Source: Siphonodentalium dalli (Eukaryota; Mollusca; Scaphopoda; Gadilida; Siphonodentaliidae). From it: 64,000 bases of DNA. Location of the stretch: positions 58,423,301 through 58,487,300 of the forward strand of contig CP136061.1 in assembly GCA_032622095.1 (NCBI GenBank), read 5' to 3'. Of this stretch, positions 47,456-58,188 are shown one piece after another. The translations under genes were made by a program, and so were the position numbers. The notes beneath the pieces are model-generated. The model had not been told where the DNA came from and did not search any database. It worked only from the letters and a program-made list of their open reading frames with translations. The number at the start of each line of letters is the position of its first letter. Within the stretch, counting starts at the first letter, position 1.

Positions 47456-49537
47456 ATGACCTCCGGAAGAGCCCGGTGCATAAACAAGGAGTATAATCGA
47501 GAGCTTGGTTGCGGTTCAGATTCGCAGTCGTCAGTAACGGAAAGCATGACATCGGCCCAATTTTCAAATCGACGGACTCTAACAAAACACGAGACCGTGT
47601 CATCATTCGAAAATTGGCGGTCGAACATTGAACAAGTTCTAGCGTTTGACCAAAACTTTGTCCCGTTTCTCACCAATGCCGTCGTATGGAAGCGGAAATC
47701 GAAAGTGGACCCACTACGTGGATTCAAAGACGATGGAGATGCCATTCCTGCAGAGTTACGGAAAACCGCTCAGCAAAAAATTAAACTGCTGGAGCTTATG
47801 CTCGGACAAATTGCCAACCTCTGTCCGATAATCGCACGTAGTGTCATCATGAAACATTCGGTTTCACTCGAATGTATCTGGAAATCCATACGGACATACT
47901 ATGGCTTCGAGTCCCTGTCAACTAGCTGCAATGTCGAGGAGTGTGCAGATACAACTACAGCAGTCCAATCATACTCTAGCCGACCATTAGTAGCACGCGA
48001 CACATCTGTTCTGGCGGAAGGAGGGACCGATTCTCACATACAGGCTCGCGGTGGAACCGATCTGCCACAATTCGACGACTGTTTAAATCAGAATGCGAGT
48101 TGTTTTCATCCAAGCACGTTACCACGAATTGACTTAAACTACCACGACCGCACGGTTTGTGTGACACTTAAATCCGGCCAAGAAAGTAGCATGATCGATC
48201 TTACTCTTGCTGTTGACCTCGAATTGTACATCACAAATCATCCACGTGACACTCCACAGGCAAGTGATGGTTTGATGCATCGTGTTGTTGGTCATACACG
48301 ACTAACATTATCACGGGATGGATCACTATTTGACCTAGACACCTTTGTTGTGGACGGTCTGGGTGTGGATATTCTGGCGGGAATGTCATTCATGGCGTCC
48401 AACGATATAACTGTTCGACCAGCGAAGTCAATGGTTATTGTCGGCGACAGTAGTTCGTATCTCTACGGTCACCAAGTTGTGCCGATGAATCCACACCAGT
48501 GTGACTCAGTGGAAATGTTAGATGTTATAGCATCCACATGCAGAGAGGAGACTGCTCAATCAGTGCCAGAGAATGCCTATTTCCCCGACCAACCTGCGAA
48601 ATTAACAGGATTCCATCGAATGTCCCGCAGCGAAAATGATACCTTTGCCAAAGAAGAACACATTTCCAACGATCCTCACCTTCTGGACACCAGCCGTAAT
48701 GCGAATTCAGAAGACGTCACCTTTTCCGACGTGCATGTACATGCTTTACATGATGGAGAGTGCATCACGACCGACCTGATATTGTCACCTTACGCGAAGG
48801 ATACCTCATTACTAAACATCATTGTCTCGAGCTCGGGTATAACCGTGTCCAACTTGCCAACTGGGGACACACACACAGACGGCTTAATTAACCATTCATC
48901 AGGATTGCCAGAGGACGGCGTGGATCAGTCCAAGATAGTCGAATACAGTGAATCAATCGACAGCATCGAACCTGGCGTTTCTGTCCGTCCACGTGCTCCC
49001 GATACATATCATGGCCATGATATATCTGTAGGAAATGGCACTTCGCTCACTGTGAGCCCCATACACCGTTTCAACGAGGACACAGCGCAAAGCCATATTG
49101 ATTCGTCTAGAAGCAATTGTTACGATCCCAGTGTGTGCGTTTTGTCGCACGAGTCTCATGTGCACTCATACGATTTGACGACGAGTGTGATGGACAGCGA
49201 CGTATTGCAGACAACCAACGAGGAGTACGATGGCATGATTCATGGTGATCGCGGATCCAACTCTCCTGGAAACATACTCACGCTGCGTTCATCTCGTCCG
49301 TCAACTGTGTATGTTTCGCCGCTCCCGACCATCCTCGAAGCTAGGTCAGCTATGGAGGGTCTAACCAACATCCGACCAGCGTCATTGGTTCGTTGTTTGG
49401 TTGGTGTGTCTCCTGTGCTTGGGGGTTCAATCTCACCTATGTTGGCTGGGCGTCCCGGCTCATCGAACGCGTTTGACGCTAGGGGAAGGAAAAGAAAGAA
49501 AAAGTGGTTGCGCCATGGCCTGTTATGTGTTTATTGA
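47456..49537 (+). CDS. Gag-protease polyprotein of a non-autonomous LTR element
   Basis: The first ATG of a 713-codon open frame is at 47456, giving about 693 residues; the frame is open upstream to a TTG. The N-terminal third has a gag-like helical region: ENWRSNIEQVLAFDQNFVPF, then QQKIKLLELMLGQIANLCPI and IWKSIRTYYGFES, a pattern known from gag of gypsy-like invertebrate elements. No CCHC knuckle follows. The middle holds a retropepsin-like region with FVVDGLGVDILAGMSFMASN and DITVRPAKSMVIVGD; the catalytic Asp-Thr/Ser-Gly triad is not clear upstream of it, possibly MIDLTLAVDLE. The last 300 residues are Ser/Asp/His-rich with no RT or integrase. It ends RGRKRKKKWLRHGLLCVY with its stop 27 bp inside the 3' LTR. 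An intact frame suggests recent origin or use in trans. Confidence 0.75.
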   Translation: MTSGRARCINKEYNRELGCGSDSQSSVTESMTSAQFSNRRTLTKHETVSSFENWRSNIEQVLAFDQNFVPFLTNAVVWKRKSKVDPLRGFKDDGDAIPAELRKTAQQKIKLLELMLGQIANLCPIIARSVIMKHSVSLECIWKSIRTYYGFESLSTSCNVEECADTTTAVQSYSSRPLVARDTSVLAEGGTDSHIQARGGTDLPQFDDCLNQNASCFHPSTLPRIDLNYHDRTVCVTLKSGQESSMIDLTLAVDLELYITNHPRDTPQASDGLMHRVVGHTRLTLSRDGSLFDLDTFVVDGLGVDILAGMSFMASNDITVRPAKSMVIVGDSSSYLYGHQVVPMNPHQCDSVEMLDVIASTCREETAQSVPENAYFPDQPAKLTGFHRMSRSENDTFAKEEHISNDPHLLDTSRNANSEDVTFSDVHVHALHDGECITTDLILSPYAKDTSLLNIIVSSSGITVSNLPTGDTHTDGLINHSSGLPEDGVDQSKIVEYSESIDSIEPGVSVRPRAPDTYHGHDISVGNGTSLTVSPIHRFNEDTAQSHIDSSRSNCYDPSVCVLSHESHVHSYDLTTSVMDSDVLQTTNEEYDGMIHGDRGSNSPGNILTLRSSRPSTVYVSPLPTILEARSAMEGLTNIRPASLVRCLVGVSPVLGGSISPMLAGRPGSSNAFDARGRKRKKKWLRHGLLCVY

Positions 49538-49772
49538 ACACTGTATGTATACGTCACGCCATGACATCTTATGTGTGTATTGATCACTGTATGTATATGT
49601 CTTATGTTAACGCCCAATGCTGGCCCCCATTATGTACGACCTTCATTTGATCTTTCCGTTCTGGTTTCGTTTCTGAGAAGCAGCATACAATTGCGCTCCC
49701 AATAAATCACAGTTATACTCTGTCGTTTGTCATTCTGAGTTGTCCACATAAGTTCCCTCCTATCTTACTGGC
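49511..49772 (+). repeat. 3' LTR (262 bp)
   Basis: Reads identically to 47087-47348, with AATAAA at 49701-49706. It contains the stop codon of the internal ORF. The right flank GCTGTC then enters a copia-type gag fragment. Confidence 0.88.
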
Positions 49773-49776
49773 GCTG

Positions 49777-49890
49777 TCTGCTTGAATAAACTGAACAAAT
49801 CAATCAATCCTAATGGACCTGATGGTTCACATCTCAGGTGTCTGCGCTGTGGTTCCTTCCGGCATATGGTTAAACAATGTCCTCATATGT
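49777..49890 (+). pseudogene. Gag zinc-knuckle fragment, copy 1
   Basis: Near-identical to 51152-51262. Encodes LRCLRCGSFRHMVKQCPH, a CX2CX4HX4C retroviral-type zinc knuckle (49839-49880). It is cut off after CCTCAT and followed by Helitron sequence. Confidence 0.75.
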
Positions 49891-49899
49891 CACTGTACG

Positions 49900-49972
49900 G
49901 GTTACCTTGAAAAACAAAAATTAATGGATCGACCAAAGCCATGGGACCAATCCCGGCGGGATAATCTGCTAG
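49900..49972 (+). mobile_element. Helitron 3' end, plus strand
   Basis: GACCAAAGCCATGGGACCAA then TCCCGGCGGGATAATCTGCTAG matches, in reverse, the Helitron 3' end at 36499-36560. The hairpin is reduced by deletion of the loop. CTAG ends at 49972 and T follows. Confidence 0.7.
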
Positions 49973-50639
49973 TTCTATATAAAAAGACAACCATAGTCAG
50001 AAATGATAACGCCCTCAAGATCATATTATTAGCCAAATATAAAATGTGTTGCAGCTTTAATGTACTGATTGTGAAAATTGTGTATATATTATAGGTACGT
50101 ATTTGATTATGTTTGCTATTTTCTGTACGTGGTATACTGTGCACTTGGTGAGAAAGGATGTGAATTATTTTTTTAATCGGATGTGCCAAACAAAAGTTTA
50201 ATTTGAAATATTTACACACCATATGCTATGTGTTCACAAAGGGCGCATACGTTCCGATTGGTTGAAATTTTCATCGCAAACATTCAACGGCCATTGTATT
50301 GATACACCAATAACCACACACCATTGCCAAAAAAAAGTGACGAACGCCTTGACGATTGACACGTTATTATGTTGATGCGCTACCAGTTCGCGGCAAATAC
50401 ACTAAACTGTCGGTTTCTCAGTTCTCTTATACGACATTTGAATTGTTTTGGGTGGGCTTGTATCTTTTCTTTGTTATTTGACGCAAATGGCGAGTAAGTT
50501 TTAATCACATTTAGTCCATCACCTCCTACGACATGGCCAGATATTCTTGCCAATCTACACTCTAAAAGGTAGTAATGATGATCTAAGAATGGCCTCCGGT
50601 AATGCTCTTCTGGTATCAACTTTGAAAATGTGGTATCTC
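49973..50639. other. No gene recognised
   Basis: Begins with ACCATAGTCAGAAATGATAA (49988), which also starts the LINE insertion at 39298. Open frames of 79-106 codons lack domains. Confidence 0.45.
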
Positions 50640-51010
50640 GTGAGGGTTAATTAAAATATACGTATGGTCCCATCCAGATAGGGTTAATTACAATATGGTC
50701 CGATAAGGGTAAATAATAATATGACCACAGGAGGGTTAAATAGAATATGGCCCTATGATGGCTAATTATAATATGGTCCATGAAGGTTAATAAGAATATA
50801 GTCCCATGATGGTTAATTAAAATGGTACCATGATTATTAATTAAAGTATGGTCCCATAACTGATTAGGTTTAATTAAAATATGGTCCCATTATGAGGGTT
50901 AATTAAAATAAAAATATGGTGTCATCAGTACGTGTTGATTAAACTGCGGTCCTATGGGGGTTAAATAAAAATATAATCACATGAGGGTCAATTAAAATAT
51001 TGTTCAATAG
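50640..51010 (+). repeat. ~26-bp minisatellite GGGTTAATTAAAATATGGTC
   Basis: About fourteen imperfect units, such as GGGTTAATTAAAATATGGTC followed by CCAT and a short variable stretch. Confidence 0.88.
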
Positions 51011-51151
51011 CATTTGGATTTATGTCACGTGAAAATAAATCAAAGGATATTTCTTCCTGTAGCTTTACCCCCCCCCCCCCTAACTCACAACCTCTGCTTT
51101 ATCCAAGATTCACCCCCTCTCGGTTGATAAAGAATACATGATATATTTGGA

Positions 51152-52540
51152 TCTGCTTGAATAAACTGAACAAATCAATCAATCCTAATGGACCTGGTGG
51201 TTCACATCTCAGGTGTCTGCGCTGTTGTTCCTTCCGGCATATGGTTAAACAATGTCCTCATTCGTACGATGACATGAACCGACAATCTGTTGAAAAAACC
51301 CTATTTTCACAGGTAGTATGGAAGAAGAGACCATGTTGTTGGTGACGGAAGCAGCAAATTCAGCTATTTTTGACAATGCCTGTACATCGACGGTTGTGGG
51401 TGAAATGTTACTTGGATTCTCTTGAACCTTCTGATCGAGAGAAAGTGGTGCACAAATCCAGTGAAAAGTTCTTCTAATTTGGTGGAGGGACAGTGCTGAA
51501 GTCTCTTAAGAAAGTGACTTTTCCTTGCATCATTGCCTGGGTTGAGTGCGAAATTCAGACATTATGTTGCTGAGAGTGACATACCCTTGTTACTCAGCAA
51601 AGAGACAATGAAAAGAGCGAAAGTGAATCTTGATCTTGAAAGTGACAGCTAGTGCGTCTATATTTGGGACAGATGTTCAATTATAATGCACGTCATTTGG
51701 TCAGTATTGTGTACCTATTGACCAGTTGAAAGTTGATGTCAATGGCCTCAATGCTACTGCTTCAGCATTGTTGTCGTCACAAAAGGGTGAAAATGATGAT
51801 GTGATCGAAAAACTGCATAAACAATTTGCACACCCATCTGCAAAGCGACTGAAGATTGATGAAAGATGCGGGTTTTTATTCAGAGGAACACCTAAGATAA
51901 GTGACTGACTCGTGTGATGTATGTAGGAGATTTTAGAAGACTCCAGCTAGACCAGTTGTGCCACTTTCCACTGCCACTTGCTAATCAGTTCAACGAATTG
52001 GTAGCTGTGGATTTGAAGAAATTGAATGCTGGGTTATATTTTCTGCACATGATAGATCTTGCAACCGGATTCAGCCTGGCAGCTGTTATTAACGCTGAAG
52101 GGGCACTCTCACAAAAAAAAAGTGCTGAAGGGTACACAGCTAGGTTTTCCAAAATGTGCTGAAGGGTACACAGGTTTTGAAATGTCGTTCTAAAGGACAT
52201 TCAGTTTTCGTATCTGCCATGATTTCTGTTAGCGATTAATTGTTTACGTTCCAATGAAAATTAAAATGTACTGAAAACAAACTGCTAATGGGCGCGCCAG
52301 ACTTTCATGAACACAATTATAGCAACGATGTTCGTTCCGATCACAAACCCTGTGCATGCATGTACCCTTCAGCACATTTTAAAACCCTGTGTACCCTTTG
52401 AACAGCACTTTTTTTGGTGAGAGTGACGCCTTCAGCGTTATTAACATAAAAACTCCATATGTTATTGCAGAGAAAAAAAATCATGACTGTTTGGATAGGA
52501 AATGGTATGGGATCTCCAAAGAAATTCCTGGTAGATTGCA
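51152..52540 (+). pseudogene. Copia-order pol remnant (gag knuckle, protease, integrase)
   Basis: Fragments of a retrotransposon polyprotein follow in order. CLRCCSFRHMVKQC at 51214-51255 is a CX2CX4HX4C knuckle. IFDNACTSTVVG (Asp at 51372) is a protease active-site-like motif, followed by EPSDREKVVHKSSEK, FGGGTVLKS and PLLLSKETMKRAKVNLD, the usual flap and C-terminal wording. EKLHKQFAHPSAKRLK (51806-51853) gives the integrase zinc-binding His pair and CDVC (51913-51924) the Cys pair. FNELVAVDLKKL carries the first integrase catalytic Asp (52010-52012), and after the inserted MITE GNGMGSPKKFLVDC supplies the second (52534-52536). Protease before integrase with no RT between is copia order. 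Multiple frameshifts and stops; RT and RNase H absent. Confidence 0.8.
52094..52436. mobile_element. 343-bp MITE with 9-bp duplication, inside integrase
   Basis: GTTATTAAC stands on both sides (52085-52093 and 52437-52445). Ends are GCTGAAGG and its reverse complement, extending imperfectly through GGGCACTCTCAC, AAAAAGTGCTG and GGGTACACAG for about 90 bp. A 9-bp duplication points to a Mutator-like or related source. No protein encoded. The insert interrupts the integrase frame between AAVIN and KTPYVI. Confidence 0.88.
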
Positions 52541-53802
52541 AGCACTGCATATCGCCCGGGATGAATAAACGCTCTTTATTGATCATATGGAAAAAATCAG
52601 CATACCGGTACGTGCCTGAACAAATTTTCCGACCATACCCCCTGCCCCGAGTCAAATTATTATCCCTATATATACAAATCTTCAGCTCCAGTCGTTTGGT
52701 CGCCTATAAGCGGACAAGCGAACAAGCGAACAAACACAAACCAAATTTAGTTTTATTATAGTCACAACCCAAAATGGTTGTTTTACGGTATTGCGTAAGC
52801 GACGCAAGTATAGTTGTGACGTCAGTAATTTCTAAACCCCATCAACCTGCATCAACATGAAAAAATTGTTTTTACATCCGGGCGATTCAGACCTATGGGT
52901 AGACCAGACGCTAGCTCTATGCCTTCACTACGCTAAGGCGTAACGTTACGGAGTAGTAAGCGGAGTGGACTGAGCCAGCGACGGGACTAACCTATGGGGC
53001 CCTATGGTGGCCGCCATGTTGGAATAGAATTGACAAATTAATAAAAACGAATTTATTTTCTTCTTCGATCAGCCTCCCCATAGCAACACTATTAAATTTG
53101 AAACACAAAATCAACCTTATTCAAAATTAAATGCTTAATGTGGATTCAGCTGACACGGGCGCATATCATTCGGCAAACCTCGCCAGATTCCGTACCGTTA
53201 AAATTTGAAAATTACGTCCCCTGGCAGGCCATAGCAACGTTGGAAATGATGACGTAATTTCTTTACAAAATGGTGGCGCTCTCTTATTTGCGAAATTTGA
53301 AATTGAATTGCTTGTTATTGTTATCGCTCGTATTTTAAATGTACAACGGTATCACAGCACGTAAGCGTTAAGAACAAACGAGAAAGCACAATCGAAGATA
53401 GCACAACGAGCCCTTTACTGGCATTAGGCATTACTGGAATGACTTTAGAGTCAAAGCAGTCAAAAGAAGACGAATAATAACAACACTAGACTAAGTTGAC
53501 TAGAAGTTAGAACTTGTTTTGAACTTGGAAGTTTAAAAGTGAAAATCAGTCAGTCGGAAAGAAACTCAAGGACGAATCTGTGACTGAAAAAATATATGAA
53601 AATGAAGGTCAGTGGAGTGAAATGTGGACTGGTCTGTGCAGACTGATCACCACGGCGATTTGACTTGTTCTGTTAGTGTTATTGTTCAATTTTAAGTCTG
53701 TTTTCACCTCCAGGGACTGGTTAGACTTACGAGTTGCAACTGCAAGCGGCAAATTGTTCAGTCTACTAACTACTTCTCTAAATAGTAAATTTAATTGTTA
53801 AC
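52541..53802. other. No gene recognised
   Basis: Unique-looking sequence after the pol remnant. AAGCGGACAAGCGAACAAGC near 52708 is a short degenerate repeat. Confidence 0.45.
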
Positions 53803-54450
53803 ACGCTGCGATTAAAATCGTAAGTGGGGGAAATCGCAGGAGGAAACATCCAATGCGCATGCCCACGACAATATCGTAGCCAAATCGTAGCAATCAAGCA
53901 CTGTTTGATTTTACCAGGAAATCGTGGCGTGACCTTGGCAACGCGCGCGATCGTAGGTGCCACATGACCACTGTCGCACTGGTCATGTTGTAAATACCAC
54001 GAAAAGAAAACATTCCAAAATGGCGCAAAGTTTACAAACTGCTTGCACTTACAAAAACGAGGCCACATTGGTGGAGATGTGGCACGGCAGGGAATGCAGG
54101 CCTATAGATACCACATATCAGGCAAGGAGTAGAGGGCTGCCGCAATTGTTGAAATTCAATTGGGGCAGCTGAGCCTGTTGAGTTGACAGGTACAAAAATG
54201 TCAAAATTAAAAAAATATTCAATTTCACTTGAACTTTCAACATCAACTTGTTAGTTTAGAACACTGAGATACATGCCATATGTAATTAGTTGCATAATGC
54301 GGAGAATATGGTATAACATTTTGTTATCATGTGATCGATCACGTTGATAAAATCGTAGCTGCAAACATTGCAGCACCGTAGCGTCTGCGGGCAAGCTACG
54401 ATTTCTCCACCTACGATTTTCCCCACTTACGATTTTAATCGTAGCGTCTG
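53803..54450. mobile_element. TIR element with GCTRCGATTAAAATCGTAAG arms, about 645 bp
   Basis: GCTGCGATTAAAATCGTAAG with GTGGGGGAAATCGCAGGAGG at the left pairs with CGATTAAAATCGTAAGTGGG and GAAAATCGTAGGTGGAGAAA (minus strand) at the right. TAACAC occurs at 53799-53804 and just beyond the right end, a possible duplication. Each arm is itself palindromic (CGATTAAAATCG). Contains a short coding fragment at 54020. Confidence 0.75.
54020..54172 (+). CDS. Short MADF-like coding fragment in a TIR element
   Basis: ATG at 54020 in the context CCAAAATGGCG opens a 50-codon frame including TYKNEATLVEMWHGRECRPI and DTTYQARSRG. The Glu-rich start followed by a Trp and an I/YD-T-Y pattern resembles the N-terminal helix region of MADF domains, DNA-binding modules found in accessory proteins of PIF/Harbinger and similar transposons. 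Only the first third of such a domain is present before the TGA at 54170. It suggests that the element derives from a larger autonomous transposon. A chance open frame remains possible. Confidence 0.35.
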   Translation: MAQSLQTACTYKNEATLVEMWHGRECRPIDTTYQARSRGLPQLLKFNWGS

Positions 54451-56286
54451 CGGTGGCACTAACACTGTCAGGTCAAGCCTCAACTTGGGTCAAGGAAATC
54501 AGAAAATGGACATTTTACAGCTGACTGATAATGATTTACTCATTTACTCAGTATAGTCTATAGACAGTATAGTTCAGTCATGAACCGTTGAACGTAGCGC
54601 GTAGCTGGAACTTGTGGAAGCAGTATTCGGTGAAAGCGGTCATGTGGCCTTCTAATCTAATAATATTAGGATTGTATTAGTCAATTTAGTGATTACAGAT
54701 TAGTAAATTTAGTTAGACTAAATGCTCAGCCTCACCCACTCACTGTGAATGTGACTCAGGTCAAAATTCAATTCTAGCCATCTACAGAGCAGTCAACACA
54801 CATATGTAACAAACATGTAAAGCCCAGTGAATTGGTGACTAACAAAGTCTGTCGTTTATCTTCTTGTTGAGTGAAGGAAAAGAAGAACATATCCCAATCC
54901 CACTTGGTGTCGGCACACTGCGGAGTTCATGCAGTGACTGGTGAGAGGATATGCTTCTGGGCCAACTTTCCATCTGTGTGTATGAATTCTGTTTCCTGTG
55001 ATGGACACATCAAGTTAAATATAATAATTATAATGCACTGTGATTAGTTTTAGCATTCTCACATATTAAATAATTCACGATTTTAACACTGTGTTCTCGA
55101 TTTAAACCTTAAGCATTAAGCGGGAGCTTGACCAGCATGGCTAGCATATATATTAACTAGTTGCTATTTGTGGCAAAATTATTAAATATAGCCCTGCGTA
55201 CTTGCTATTGTCGACTTGACATGTTGGGATTGGAATAATATGTATGCTAAACATAATAATTCCAGGCCAACTTAGTTGAACTGTCACAACCTTCTTGTTA
55301 TACATGTACTAGTACATGACTAATGAGACAATCATATAAATGTTTAATCTAGTAGCATTTACTCAGACCATGCCATGAATATCTATGTATCTATGCCCAT
55401 CAAGAATGATATATTCCACCAGTACAAAGTTGTTGCTGTTGCGATAGGGAAGTAACTAGCACAGTTAATAAATTATAAAGTACCTTTCATTAATAATGTG
55501 TGTCATAGAATGTGAAGTTCCAACTTTGAAATGGCAAGATTTAAATGACTGTGGTGGATTTTCCTTTGCGTCCCTTATACTAATGTCATTCCTCCTGGGC
55601 AATTATTAAAATGTTTATATACTATCAGATGCCTAACAATAGTGTCAGCATGTGCCGCATGATTAGAAATTTCAGATAAAATTCTCAACGATCATTAAGT
55701 TTTTTCGCATAGAGACATATATAGAATTAAATTGAAATAGAATTAAATAGAATTAAATTTCCATCAATATTGTTAATTTCAGTCTAGGTCTCCGCTATCA
55801 CTATTATTGACCATCACAATGCTTAGACATCTGAGAGTACGATATAAGCTCACAATAGTCATGAACAAGCATGCAATCTCGAGCTGGGACCACCCTTAAT
55901 ACTTGTTTCTCATCATCTACTTCACAGAAGGGGTCACCCCTAAGTAGTAACCGTTTATAGGAAACACACGGAACATACCACTATTGCACAATGACATCAG
56001 TTTGTTTTATCTAAATTATTTAGCCCCAAAACAATAGTCATTTGGCAAATTATCTCATTCCTTTTCGAAGTGCCTGTCATCTACTGAAGTTGGATCCTAC
56101 CAGGGCCATAAATTATGTCTCATTGAGTCATTTTGTCCCATCCATGTAAATCGCTGAAAGTCAAGCATACATAAACCTCTATAAATAAATCAGATGTGGC
56201 TATGTGAAATATGCAATAAATCCCCGTTTTCATAAAAATATATTCAGTATTATATGTAAATTTATCCAATAAAGATATTTTTCCCT
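54451..56286. other. No gene recognised
   Basis: About 1.8 kb of AT-rich sequence with stops in all frames, no tandem array and no element ends that I can see. Confidence 0.5.
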
Positions 56287-56730
56287 TGAAGGTCCTCAAT
56301 CCGAATCAATAGTCCCCATAGCATCAGATTCCAACAACAACAAGATTTTTTGAAATGCGGCTTCAGTTGACAGAATTAATTGCTCGAAAATAATGCTAAC
56401 TGCAGTCAATTATGGCATAAAATTGACATAAACCTGTAATTTATCAACTTTTTGCTCAACGAATATTGCTGGTTTGTCAAACATCTGACACACAAAAAAA
56501 ACCAGTTGATTTTAGAGTTATCATCTCCATGTGCAATTTGGTCAGAGAAAGTATTCTCGTCTGCTGTTTGCTGGGCCACGTAAAATTAAAATGATAGATT
56601 TTTAAAATCGGTATCTGATCACTCTGAGCTTTGATGTTGTGGGTTCCTCGACTTGAATCAAATATTTTTCACCTCCGAAGTCAAGGAAATAGTAATCTGC
56701 GAGGGTTAATTCGGATTGAGTACCTTTAAA
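56287..56730 (-). mobile_element. MITE family M3, copy 3 (inverted)
   Basis: Reverse orientation relative to 15797-16260 and 18942-19418. Ends are AAGGTCCTCAATCCGAAT and, reverse-complemented, TTTAAAGGTACTCAATCCGA, showing that the family has short TIRs. TTGA and TTAA at the outer edges may be a TTAA-type duplication. Confidence 0.82.
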
Positions 56731-57189
56731 ATTGCAAAAATTAAATTAAATAATTTTGCCTTGAAAATTGGTTGCTCGGCCAGATTCAACCTTCACCTGA
56801 TGATTGCATTTTGAAGAAATATAGTAACATGTGCTATATGGCTAATATCTCTTGACTGGCGCCATGAATATTGGTCTGGAAATTAGATAAATGTTAGAGG
56901 CAATATCTCACTCTGACCCATGTCTAACTGTGGCCCACATTCCCACATTCCTCTATATCTGGTGCTGCAACATATTCTCGTGCAAATAGGTTTATTTGTA
57001 CCTAAATATTCACATACTAGTATGTTCAAAATTTTTTATTTATTTAAATTTGTTTAAATAAAAATTTAGAAAAACTAACGCCATTATACACTCTGCCAGG
57101 GCACCCTGAGTCACCACACCAAATTTCGTTGAAATCTGAGCACCAATATTAACAAAGACATGTTGGTCTCAACTTGACTCCAGTCTTAT
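56731..57189. other. No gene recognised
   Basis: AT-rich sequence without visible features. Confidence 0.4.
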
Positions 57190-57575
57190 CTCTCCTATAT
57201 ATCTTGATACAATCTGTATTCGAGAGATAACCCACATCCTCCGGACCTCAATGATATGATCGTGAATGAGTATTGATATACCCCACTAAACTTTGACAAA
57301 CACCAGTAATGGTGTGTAGATAATTTACATATCTCTCTTATATATTTTGATACAATCTATCTAATTTACATATCTATCTATCTTCTTCTATATATTTTGA
57401 GAACTCCTTGTATTCGAGAGATAGTCCACACCCTCCGGACCTCAATGATATGATCGTGAATGAGTATTGATATACCCCACTAAACTTTGACAAACACCAG
57501 TAATGGTGTGTAGATCATTTACATATCTCTCCTATATATTTTGATACAATCTATCTAATTTACATATCTCTCTTA
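57190..57575 (+). repeat. 194-bp direct duplication
   Basis: CGAGAGATA.CCCACA.CCTCC through ACACCAGTAATGGTGTGTAG starts at 57221 and again at 57415. The second copy lies inside a Helitron that starts at 57387. ACACCAGTAATGGTGT is itself a short hairpin. Confidence 0.85.
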
Positions 57576-58188
57576 TATATTTATGTTTGTGTGTGTTGTA
57601 CTTCATACAAATCTACGATTCTCGACCGATCGGGACGAAACTTGGTACGTGTGTGTTGTTTGACCAGGCGGTGGTCGTTGTCGTATTGGCGAGCCCGTGC
57701 GACGCCCGTGCAGCGCATGCGCAGACGAGATCTCGGAAACGGGTGGAGCTATCGACTTGAAATTTGCTATGTGAATGTAACTTGCGCCGGGTACAAATTT
57801 TATCGGGTCGCCGAGCCCGTGCGACGCCCGTGCAGCGCATGCGCAGACGAGATCTCGGAAACGGGTGGAGCTATCGACTTGAAATTTGCTATGTGAATGT
57901 ATCTTGCGCCGGGTACAAATTTTATCGGGTCGCCGAGCCCGTGCGACGCACGCGCAGCGCGTGCGCAGACGAGATCTCGGAAACGGGTGGAGCTATCGAC
58001 TTGAAATTTGGCATGTGAATGTATCTTGCGCCGGGTACAAATTTTCATGCGCAGACCAGATCTCGGAAACTGGTGGAGCTACCGGGTACAAATTTTACTT
58101 ATTGAAACGCGTGGAGCTAAAAATTAAAAAAATATATATAAAAATGTCATGTTTCGGACAAGCCGCCGGTGGCGGGCTAACCTGCTAG
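57387..58188 (+). mobile_element. Non-autonomous Helitron, plus strand, 802 bp
   Basis: 5' TCTATATATTTTGAGAACTC at 57387; 3' GCCGCCGGTGGCGGGC hairpin then TAACCTGCTAG ending at 58188. Contains a 122-bp tandem array. No Rep gene; several overlapping open frames of 75-101 codons are translations of the array. Confidence 0.78.
57691..58080 (+). repeat. 122-bp tandem repeat
   Basis: GAGCCCGTGCGACGC begins units at 57691, 57813 and 57935, with a truncated fourth near 58048. Units include GCATGCGCAGACGAGATCTC, AACGGGTGGAGCTATCGACT and GCCGGGTACAAATTTTATCG. A further copy with more variation lies at 59703-59880. Confidence 0.92.

Larger units (their letters stand above)
47087..49772 (+). mobile_element. 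Non-autonomous LTR retrotransposon, 2.69 kb
   Basis: Two 262-bp LTRs that read identically enclose a single long ORF. GCTG stands on both outer sides (47083-47086 and 49773-49776), consistent with a 4-bp target duplication. The ORF has gag and retropepsin-like regions but no reverse transcriptase, RNase H or integrase, so it must rely on enzymes from a related element. Identical LTRs imply recent insertion or recent gene conversion. Confidence 0.88.

Noticed and set aside
53957-54019. Upstream start for the MADF-like frame
   Set aside because: The earlier residues do not resemble the family, and the ATG at 54020 has the better context.
57591-58188. Several 75-101-codon frames with repeated RATPVQRMRRRDLGNGWSYR
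   Set aside because: They come from the 122-bp tandem array inside a non-autonomous Helitron.
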